Source of the DNA: Coniferiporia sulphurascens
Lineage: Eukaryota; Basidiomycota; Agaricomycetes; Hymenochaetales; Hymenochaetaceae
Reading direction: 5' to 3'
NCBI GenBank assembly: GCA_002794785.1
Contig: NBBA01000001.1
Coordinates: forward strand, 1,550,001 to 1,614,000
Length of the DNA stretch: 64,000 nucleotides
Under the pieces are notes generated by a model. That model had not been told where the DNA came from, did not search any database, and was given only the letters and a program-made list of their open reading frames with translations. The translations under genes were made by a program, and so were the position numbers. Positions 55,464-64,000 of this stretch are shown here, piece after piece (positions within the stretch are counted from its first letter, which is position 1; each line of letters starts with the position of its first letter).

Positions 55464-58400
55464 ATGCCTGCAGAACGCGCCGGGGTGTGTACGCATTCCG
55501 AACTCACCGACGATGATAGTCTAACCTCTTCCGCAGTACACGGTGACCATGTTCCTCATCGACGTTTCCCCTTCTATGGGGAAGCTCCGCTCAGTAGAGA
55601 TCGAGGACGACCTCAATGGTGGAACAAGGTCGGTCGAAATGACAAACCTTGAATGGTTTCTGCAATTTGTCCTCCTCAAAATACAGGAAATGGTACGTGA
55701 GCACTACATTCGAGACTAAGGTTGTCTCTAACTGCCTGCCAGATCTTTCATGGACGAAAAACGGACCAGTGCGGCGTCATCCTTTTCGGGACTGAGGGTA
55801 TGCAAGCACCTTAGTCTGTCCATCTCTTATGCTATCATAAATCTAATTCATCTCCAAGAAACGGACAATATCATCAGCGAAAGTGCCGGTGGATATGAAC
55901 ACGTCTCCGAGTTCATTGAAATAGCTCAACCGAACGCGGGTACTCTGGCAAAGCTGCAGGCTTTGCGACCTTCTACCTTCATTGGTGATCGTGAGTTCAT
56001 GAATCATTTTACCGGATAATGTACACAAATGAACCGTTTGACACAAGCTGTCGACGCTATCATCGTCGGAGTGGAGACCCAAGACAGGTATCTTGGAAAG
56101 AGAAAGACTTGGACCCGCAAATTGGTATTGCTTACGGATGGCGAAAATCCTATTGAGGTTGAGGATTGGGAGCTTATCATCAAAAAAATAAACAACCTTG
56201 ATATTATCACTACAATAATGTGAGCAGATATTGGTGCGTCGCCGTGTTGGGACTCACTCGTTAATTCCTAGCGGTATCGACTTCGACGACGAGGAATTCG
56301 GTTTCGAAGAAGAAGACAAATCTATTATCAAAGTATCAGTCTTCTATTGTATTTCGTGGCCTCAGCAGATGCTAACCTCTTTCGTCCATTTTGAACAGCG
56401 TGAAAATGAGAAATTCTTCAATACGTTCATTTCATTGATTAAAGAAGGTTATGGGATTATCGGTACCACCGCTTTTGCTTTGCAGGAATGTGTTCGACCA
56501 GATGTTAAGGTCACGAAATCTGCTCTAATGGGCACTACTCTTCGTCTCGGCGATGTTGACGCGCGCGCAGGCGAAGCGATTGAGTTGTCAGTCAAAATGA
56601 GCAAGTGCACTGCCGTTGTTCGTCCCGCAAGCATGAAAAAGTTCGCAAGACGTGTACTACCCAAGGAGAATGTCGCGAAAGATAAATGTATAAACGATGA
56701 CGAAAGTGGCAAGGCCACTTATGCTCAATTGAGTATGCAAACGGATTATTTTCTCGGCAAAGGAGGGATCAGTGAAGACGAGATGGAAGGAGAGAATAGC
56801 GACGAAAATGGCGAGAACAGAAGTGAGAAGGTAGATAAAGAGCAGCTTATTCGTGGGTTCAAGTATGGGGCCTCCTACGCGCCCTGCCCAGATGGCCAAT
56901 TCCCGCGCTTGACCACACGTAAAGGCATAGATATTTGTGGGTTCTTCCCGGACCAGCTGGTAAGCATTTTAAGTGTGCTCGCCATCGACGCGTACTGGTC
57001 ACTAGCTGACTCGTCTAGCTCCGCCGCGACCTCGCGATGGGTGAAGTTCAATACATATGGGCTGATCCATCCTCAGGTCAGACGCAAGTAGCATTCTCTT
57101 CTATTGTGCAAGCAATGCTTGCGCGCGGTGTTGTCGCTATCGCTCGTTGGGTTTCGCGTGACGAAATGGATCCGAAAATGGGGGTACTTATACCACGCGA
57201 CTTCGAGAAAGTCGACTGTTTCCTGTGGTTGCAGATGCCCTTTGCGGACGATGTGCGCAAATACACCTTCCCATCTCTAGACAACCTCTCTTCGAAAGGC
57301 GGCGAGACAATCAAAAAGCATACATTTATCCCTACCGACGAGCAATCAAAGGCGATGGACCACTTCGTTGACGCCATGGACCTCATGCAGGCTGGTGATA
57401 AAGATGAAAAAGGGTGAACATTAGTTTGTTCCGAAAAGCCGTGTTTGACGAGGGTTGTTGAAGATCAAATTTTATGTAGGCAACGTACTCCGTGGTTCGA
57501 CCCGCGTCTATCCTATAATCCCGCGGTACACCGCATCAAGCAAGCACTCTTCCACGCTGCTGTTGTGACGGACCTTCGCACAAATCCTATTCCCCCGCCC
57601 CATCCCGAAATCAGCAAATACTTCGACCCCCCTCGTCGTATCCTCAAGCGTACACATGATGTCATCGAGGAATGTAAAAATGCTTTCAGGGTCAAGCACG
57701 GTGACGTCTCCTTCTGTGTCCCCTATGAGTTATAAAAGAGCTGAAATTTCCCCCCTTAGTACCAAAGAAGGTACCGCGACGGCGTAAAGACGGACATGTT
57801 CTTGCAGATGACGACGATAATGAGCTTCTCCTCGACCTTCCCAAAAACTCTCTTTCAAACACCGCTCGAAATCAAAATCGGAAATTATCTCAGAGTGACG
57901 ATGGCAATGGAAGAATAAAGGAGGAGAAAATGGACGTTGATAGTGAGACCGAACCAGAGTCGGAGGTAGAGATGCCGCAAGTTCGTCCCGAAGAGGGTGA
58001 AGACACATTATCCCAACCAGTTTCATCACCTGGTGTAAATGCGGACGGGAGCCAGAGCATTGTCATCCATGATGGTCGTATCTCCGGGAGGATTGTCGGT
58101 ATTGCACATCCCTTGAAAGATTTCAAAGACAGTCTTCTGGTCGCCAACCTGTCGGAAAAGGCTATATCTGATCTTGCATTTGTCATCAAAGACATTATCA
58201 CGAAGCCTTTCGCATCAAGGAGGGAAAAGGAAGTGATTGAATGCATGCTCGAATTAAGGCTAGCGTGCCTAAATGTAAGTGCACACGACTTGTGAACGAT
58301 AGTGTACTAACGAATATAGGGAGATCATATTGACACGTGGAACTCGTGAGTTCACAATCAATCTTATCGGCTCCTCTCACGCTGTAATTCCCTGGCAGCT

Positions 58401-58621
58401 TCCTCCGGGACTTAAAAAATGCCTGTTTATTCTCGCTTCCAGGTAACAAAACGTTTTGGCAGTCAGTTTGCAGGACCGGCCGCAGTCTGGGACTCATATC
58501 AACGTCTGAGACAAATGCAACAGGAGGCGTCTCCGGTGATGAGGCCGATGAGGTAGCCAGTCAACCTTTTTTAAATCGCCTTGGAGTCCTGACTCAACGC
58601 CTCCAGTTTATTCGAACATAA
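55464..58621 (+). CDS. KU80: Ku80 subunit of the Ku heterodimer, 845 aa, twelve exons
   Basis: Ku80 pairs with Ku70 to bind DNA ends in non-homologous end joining and at telomeres. Exons: 55464-55484, 55537-55692, 55743-55797, 55859-55990, 56048-56219, 56272-56332, 56399-56959, 57019-57413, 57480-57700, 57760-58274, 58320-58345, 58399-58621; phases close. The first exon codes only for MPAERAG, and YTVTMFLIDVSPSMGK follows. The vWA-like domain continues with EMIFHGRKTDQCGVILFGTE, GGYEHVSEF and LVLLTDGENPIEV. The core beta-barrel includes IGTTAFALQECVRPD, YGASYAPCPDGQFP and WVSRDEMDPKMGVLIPR; a C-terminal arm (RTPWFDPRLSYNPAVHRI), an acidic linker and the Ku80 C-terminal helical domain (WNSFLRDLK, FWQSVCRTGRSLGLIS) end the protein. 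The length is usual for fungi. A 26-bp microexon (58320-58345) is needed to keep the frame. Confidence 0.95.
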
Positions 58622-58768
58622 GAGACTGAGCCGATGCTCACATATGATATCAATGTTCTCTTGCTAGTCCTGAACCTATTTTACTCCTAAGATAATTATT
58701 CATGTCCTGAGGATGGAAATCATGCCTGGCATTGAGGCGTTGCGTACACCAAAAAGTCTGTCTGGTAA

Positions 58769-60949
58769 TTACTTTCTTCCCCACCAGCCTCCTAGGAGAG
58801 TACTCAGCCCTCCTCCGCGAGACACGGAAGGCTCGGGTGTCGTTGTCCTTTCTATACCCTCGGCCCTTGCTTTCGCAACCACCGCGGACCTGGGCTCAGA
58901 GGGCTGCTGGGGTGCGGAGCCCTTCATGCTCACACCAGCTCTTTCTTGAAGATTGTCCATATCCAGCTGTACATAATTGAGTGCAACGTCGAAGAACAAA
59001 GGTTTCTTCTGTACGTTCCTCTCCGACTCGGCTGATCCCCCGTTAAAGGCAAACCATTCCCGTTTGAAACAGGCTTCGTCCGTTTGATGTGATCGTTCCA
59101 TATCGGCGACAGTATCGCCGGAAAGAAAATAGAAGGGAGGGGATGCCGTGTTTATGGGATCTGGTGACGTGGATAGCAAGGATGAGGCTTCCCGTATGTA
59201 CAGATAAACACGCTGTAACAGCGAGAGAGACTGTGCATACTGCTTGACATGCGCATACGAGCGCGCCAAGTATAAACATCTTTTCATACAGTGCATTAGC
59301 TCCTATTGCACTCACCGGCTAGGGTAGCATTACAACTCACCTCCGACTCTTAGTAAAGGCCAGTCGAGCCTCCACTGCGTTCGCCAGGTCGGGATTCTCG
59401 TCCACAATGCTAAGACTTCGCATATGATTCAAACTCTGTAAAATGGTATCCAACAGCTTGACAACTGCGGGATTGACGCGTGCATCTGTTTGCTCGATGG
59501 GGTCCGAGCCACTTACACCCCTCTCGCTAGTCCTCTCCGGTTGCTTGCGCTGACTTTTGGAGGAAAAAACCAGCGCAGAAATAAGTGTTAGGTCTCTCTC
59601 AATACGCCGCGACAGCAGTTGGTAAACAATGTATGCATGCAAAAAATGGATGTCCCGTGATCCATTGCTTGAACCTGTCGGACCGTTTTCGGTCTTGCCG
59701 AATATTAGGTCAGTTCGTCAAAACTCCCTGAACTGTCAACATACCCGTTGAGCTTCAATAAGCTTCCTCGCGACTCCTTCTGCGTCACTCAGCGCAGCCA
59801 AAATCGCATCGAAGGCAGCAACTCCTTTACGTGACTTGTCCTGCCCTTTATCTCTTTTTTCTTTGGACGTGTAAGCCTGTGCCTCCAACTTTGACGCCTC
59901 GTTGCCAGTCTGAAGTTGAGTCTCTGCATTTTGCACTGCCAGCAGAACATCGACTAGTTCCGGATTCCGCACCGGCACCGGCAGTCCCTCCCACACCAGC
60001 TCTCGGAGACGCCTATTCGTGTTGCTGTTCCTCTGGACCTCCGTCCCGAGCCGTTTGATGAGCTGGTCGTATCCCTCGACGAGGACATTTCTGTGCTTTG
60101 GGGACACCTCCGATACGATGTGGTCCACATTATAGGAATTGGCATGGCCAAGCTGATGTGCACAATAGCGAATTTCTGGGGAGATCTCATCTGAGAAGAG
60201 GGTGGCAAGCGCCTGGTCCCTGCTGCTTTCGGCGCAATCCGCAAGATGATCAAGAAGATCTCTGGCAACGCAAAGCTGTTCTAACCCATCCTCAAACTCG
60301 TCTCTGAAACGCAGGAAGCGGCCACTGAGTATGAGAGTGTATGCATTGACCTCGACCATATTTTCATTGCTGAACCGTTGCGCAGCGTACAGATTTTGAC
60401 AGTGTGATAATAATTGGGTGCACCAGTGAATTGCACGTCTGAAACGACCCGTAGCACTGTGTCTTAGCTTCGCGGCATTATCCTTATTGGCAGGTTGGAG
60501 GGATAATGTATAAAGCTCCTGCGAATAGGCCCACGCCCTTTCAGTCTCAAACAGGAGTAGCTGGAGACTGAGAGACTGTTATTAAAAAACGAACAGATAT
60601 CATGCCAACAGAAAGGCTTACTGCCCGGCTTTAATATTCTCTAGCATGATTGGAGGCAGTTTCTTGAAATCGCGACCCTTACCATGGGTCATTTTCAGCG
60701 TGGACCTCAGACGATGAGTTCTGTTCCCGCAATGGTTCCTGTTAGTCAACGCATTAGCCCCTCGACGCTTGTTCATCACTGATAACATATGTGAACAAAC
60801 CGATAACGACTATAGTCGTTGTAGCGGAGACCATATGCATTACGATGTTCATTGGCAAGCTGCAATGCTTCAATACGTCTTAAAAATATGTTGGCCTATC
60901 GGTCATAAGATCACCCACCTCTAAACGGCGTGAACTCTGCCTCCGACAT
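58769..60949 (-). CDS. SRP68: Signal recognition particle subunit SRP68
   Basis: SRP68 forms with SRP72 the heterodimer of the signal recognition particle that binds 7SL RNA and is needed for co-translational targeting to the ER. The RNA-binding N-terminal region reads IEALQLANEHRNAYGLRYNDYSRYR, NHCGNRTHRLRSTLKMTHGKGRDFKKLPP and FETERAWAYSQELYTLSLQP. The middle has DLLDHLADCAESSRDQALATLFSDEISPEIRYCAHQ and ELVDVLLAVQNAE. The C-terminal part, which in this family contacts SRP72, has KRCLYLARSYAHVKQYAQSLSLLQRVYLYI, then KPLFFDVALNYVQLDMDNL and the end GGGLSTLLGGWWGRK. Stop at 58769. At least five short introns. The first exon (ATG at 60949, MSEAEFTPF) needs an unusually short intron of about 36 bp to reach the next exon, so the exact start is uncertain. 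Confidence 0.9.
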
Positions 60950-61143
60950 CGTGGTGGGCCAGAGGTCGTTGAGAAGATGGTGGAATGCAGAAGAAAGAGC
61001 TCGCAGCGACGCGTACCTGTGACCGCCGATCGCCGGAGAAACGCGTCTGACGCACATACTGTACCTTCGTTAAGCTACTACATACTCTCACTGCCCCTTG
61101 GCATCTACTACATTCACCTTTTCGTCCTAAGCCCCGTGTAGTG
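60950..61143. promoter_or_regulatory. Compact divergent promoter SRP68 / GET3
   Basis: About 194 bp separate the two start codons. The region contains ACGCGT at 61009-61014 and 61041-61046. No TATA box is obvious. Confidence 0.55.
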
Positions 61144-62581
61144 ATGGAATCGGAACTGCTTGAACCCACTCTGCAGAACGTCCTGGACCAAAAGACACTC
61201 AAATGGATCTTCTGCGGCACGTTTTGTCTATGCATGCTGCTTTCTGTAACTCATACCATGATTCGAATCACCAACAGGAGGAAAGGGAGGCGTCGGTCAG
61301 TAGACCGCATGCTGTTGTTATACATTTCTTTAGAGCTTATTGAACCCCAGGGAAGACGACGACGTCTTGCTCACTCGCAATTCAACTCGCCTCGGTCCGC
61401 GAATCGGTGCTGCTCATTGCAAGTCTGACCGAACTACATCCGTCTTCAGCAAAATGCTTAACCTTGTATAATTTACAGTCAACCGATCCTGCACACAACT
61501 TGTCAGATGCGTTCGGCCAGAAATTTTCCAAGGACGCGACCAAAGTCAATGGGTTCGACAACCTCTTCGCCATGGAGATCGACCCCACCAGTTCGCTGCA
61601 AGAGATGATTGAGCAGTGTATAAAATACTACCTAATTTCCATCGCATTTGTTTGACGGAACGACTTGCAGCGGACCAGAATGGCATGATGGGTTCCATGA
61701 TGCAAGATTTAGCATTCGCTATACCCGGTGTCGACGAAGCAATGGGTTTCGCCGAGATCATGAAGTGCGTACTTATAAATTATATCTGCCATCATCTTCA
61801 CAGACTTGCATTATAGACATGTCAAGTCTATGGAGTTTTCTGTCATCGTATTTGACACTGCACCTACGGGACATACGCTCCGTTTCCTCTCCTTTCCTTC
61901 CGTCCTCGAGAAGGCACTTGGGAAGCTTAGCACGTTGGGCAGTCGTTTTGGGCCTATGATAAATCAGGTATACTTTACTCCTTGGGCTACTCAGAGGAAC
62001 TATCGCCGAACATTTCTCAGATGTCCGCGATGATGGGTGGTCAACCCGGAACTCAAGAAGATATGTTTGCGAAGCTTGATTCGATGAGAGCAGTCATCTC
62101 AGAAGTGAATAGTCAATTCAAGGATCCTGTAAGTGTGATCGAAATTCTTTCCATCATGTTGTCCTTACTCTCTCTCTGTAGGAGAAGACAACTTTCGTCT
62201 GTGTCTGCATCTCGGAATTCCTGTCTTTGTACGAAACGGAGCGACTGGTACAAGAGCTCACCTCGTATGAGATTGATACACACAACATCATTGTCAACCA
62301 GCTCCTGTTTCCGAAAAAAGGTGCGTTGTCTCTGCATCCTTTACCCATTCATCGGATACCCCCCTGATATCGTCGTTGCCAAAATAGACTCGAACTGCGA
62401 GCACTGCCAGGTACGCTATAAAATGCAGCAAAAGTACTTGAACGAAGCGCATGAACTCTACGATGAGTTCTTCCACATCATCCGCTTGCCACTTCTAACG
62501 GAGGAGGTTCGTGGGCCAGAGAAGTTGAAGGACTTTAGCAAAATGCTTGTCTCGCCATATATTCCCGAAGCAGAACGATAA
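61144..62581 (+). CDS. GET3: Get3, tail-anchored protein targeting ATPase, 327 aa, nine exons
   Basis: Cytosolic ATPase of the GET pathway that carries tail-anchored membrane proteins to the ER. Exons: 61144-61216, 61278-61295, 61351-61418, 61479-61617, 61671-61764, 61817-61967, 62021-62128, 62182-62320, 62388-62581; phases close. The P-loop GGKGGVGKTTT is assembled from three exons, the middle one only 18 bases long. Other family marks: [12 protein letters not shown] (switch I region), [26 protein letters not shown] (switch II), the methionine-rich substrate-groove segment near [15 protein letters not shown], and CEHC, the zinc-binding CXXC of the dimer. The length is normal. Introns 1 (61217-61277) and 3 (61419-61478) start with GC, not GT; the reading leaves no alternative. 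Divergent from SRP68. Confidence 0.95.
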
Positions 62582-62973
62582 TCTGTCGTTTCATCCCCTT
62601 TTTCGGACGTCTCAGTTGGCCTACTACATCACGTATATGGAAAGCCAGACCACTTACATAAATACGTAGCAAAGGCAACCACGTCCAAAATTTACGAAAT
62701 TTCATGATGTTCCGCTAAACCAAGTCGAAACAAGCTTTTATAGAATTACAATACAGTCTGATAGACGAATCAGAAAAGCCAGAGAAAGAAAGCGACTGGA
62801 GTACTTTACTTAGGGGTAATACTAATGAATGATGCCGGGGGGAACAACGCGAGAGCTTATCATAGTAATATGATAGGTCCGCATTGGTTATGTAGGACAA
62901 ATAAGTATGAGACTGTGCAAGCGATACAGTGGCAAGAACCGGGCGTGTCGAAGTAGAGAGGGAGACAATTAAC
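62582..62973. other. Convergent intergenic region
   Basis: A 392-bp spacer between GET3 and the AP-1-like gene, holding both 3' UTRs. No gene or repeat seen. Confidence 0.6.
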
Positions 62974-64000
62974 TCATTTGGACAAAATGCTTCCCGGCTT
63001 GAACAGGGAGTTCTGTTGTTTTGCTTTCCTTGAATTCTGCACTGTCTGAAGAATCTCCTGCATCCCCGACGGCTCAATGACAACCTGACATCCATCACAC
63101 TTTGCTTTTGAAGCAAATTCAGAACATAATTGATTTATGTCCACATCCTGATACGCCTTATCAGCGAGGTTCTCGACGGGAGATAACGGACAAGAAAAGT
63201 ATATCTCACCTGATAATTCGGGTCATGCCTTATCGTTTTCCATGCACTCATCACTTCCACGTTTTGGTCGCTCTTCTGAGTTTTAGGCAACTGCAGGCCT
63301 TTGCAAGGAGGGAATTCCGAACACGCTTCATTTCCATCTGAACCGGAACCGGATGCAGGTGTAGGCGGTGACGCTCCCTCCGACGAAGATGCGAAAGATG
63401 ACGTCCTTGGCGCAAAAACAGAACCACTGTCCTGCGCTACAAATTTCGCAAGGTTTTCCTTTGTACATTTGGCAGTCGATTTGCAAGCCGGATTGAAGTT
63501 GCTCAAATCGGGGCTCGAGTCAATCTGCTGAGTCGAAATTGGTGAGGAACCGGATGATGATCCCGAGCCCGTCCCGGCAGACTTGTTTGAAAGCTGATGC
63601 GACACGGGACTCAGACTATTGGATGGGCTGGCCTTTCCGAAATTCAAGAAGTCTATGCCTTGACCGGTATACGAAGACCCGCTGAATAACTCGTCGAGCG
63701 AATTCGTGAGGTCGAACGCCTGCATCCCGTTTGTCCCACTGTTATCCATACTAACGTCTGGCCATCCTGGGAAACCCTGCTGTGAAAACTCGTACGGCTG
63801 ATTTGGTTGAGGGAAACTATGGCTCGTTTGACCCAAGCTATTGAACGAATCCGGCTCACGGAAGGACATGAAGAGCGGGTTGCTGGCTATAGTAGTGTAC
63901 GGAGTTATTGGAGCCGGACCGAAGCCAAAATCTATACCCATAGCATCTGCCGACCCCGTCGCTGTTTCCTGCGACTGCTCTGGATTAAGGACGGTAAGTC
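62974..64000 (-). CDS. AP-1-like bZIP factor (Pap1/Yap1 type), C-terminal part, partial
   Basis: Fungal AP-1 factors move into the nucleus on oxidation and switch on antioxidant genes. Visible exons: from beyond 64000 to 63210, intron 63148-63209, last exon 62974-63147. The bZIP region lies outside the window; the frame is open to the edge. Seen here: an Asn/Ser/Pro/Gln-rich activation region, a first Cys cluster (NPACKSTAKC), and a C-terminal Cys-rich domain reading NEACSEFPPCKGLQ, VEVMSAWKTIRHDPNYQ, then DVDINQLCSEFASKAKCDGC. In Yap1 and Pap1 the N- and C-terminal Cys clusters form redox disulfides that hide the export signal overlapping the last cluster. The protein ends KQQNSLFKPGSILSK. 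The symbol is left blank because the bZIP part is not visible. Confidence 0.87.

Noticed and set aside
58399..58480. Apparent frameshift near the end of KU80
   Set aside because: Recounting the A run (six A residues) gives an open frame into FWQSVCRTGRSLGLIS, the expected Ku80 C-terminal motif.

Overview
The window is nuclear DNA of a filamentous fungus, most likely an Agaricomycete basidiomycete. The genes are split by many introns of about 50-60 bp. The gene set is fungal: a Pap1/Yap1-type factor, Dbp3, a Sth1/Snf2 remodeller, Ku80, Get3 and SRP68. The repeats are a Tad/I-like LINE family with ORF1 plus APE-RT-RNase H, Tf1/sushi-type gypsy remains and Tc1/mariner. The species cannot be named from this sequence alone.

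Positions 1 to about 40,200 form a transposon island with no recognisable host gene. Its matrix is about a dozen broken copies of one LINE lineage in both orientations, inserted into and joined to one another. The LINE sense strand is conspicuously C-rich, and 3' ends carry a GC hairpin followed by a TAA-type tail. Into these copies have landed a Tc1/mariner element (5410-7018), a TA-flanked MITE (32569-33227) and at least seven kinds of LTR or LTR-like element, many with matching 5-bp target duplications. One is the 5' end of a Ty3/gypsy element (33456-34503) whose primer-binding site is complementary to its own predicted mRNA 5' end. Another is a 1.33-1.35 kb LTR present three times, each with a conserved ORF on the strand that carries its TATA box. 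One insertion chain is readable: LINE-G was hit by LINE-H (12-bp duplication) and LINE-I; LINE-I was hit by a gypsy LTR (GGCAG), and that LTR by another LTR (GTAAG).

Positions 40,782-64,000 are compact, ordinary gene space with almost no repeats. In order: an unrecognised 499-residue protein (-), the rRNA-processing helicase DBP3 (-), a rhodanese plus tyrosine-phosphatase protein (+), a SWI/SNF-RSC ATPase (-), KU80 (+), SRP68 (-), GET3 (+), and the C-terminal part of an AP-1-like oxidative-stress factor running off the end (-). For the unknown gene, DBP3, the phosphatase, KU80 and GET3 I assembled exon models whose phases close in frame (499, 672, 1259, 845 and 327 residues). Three gene pairs are divergent over short shared promoters: DBP3/phosphatase, SNF2-type/KU80 and SRP68/GET3. 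The last pairs two ER-targeting pathways, SRP and GET.

The observations most worth following are the LTRs with an internal ORF, the self-priming gypsy leader, the conserved LINE 3' hairpin and ORF1/ORF2 stop-start overlap, the phosphatase domain split by about 520 residues, and two GC-AG introns around the GET3 P-loop.
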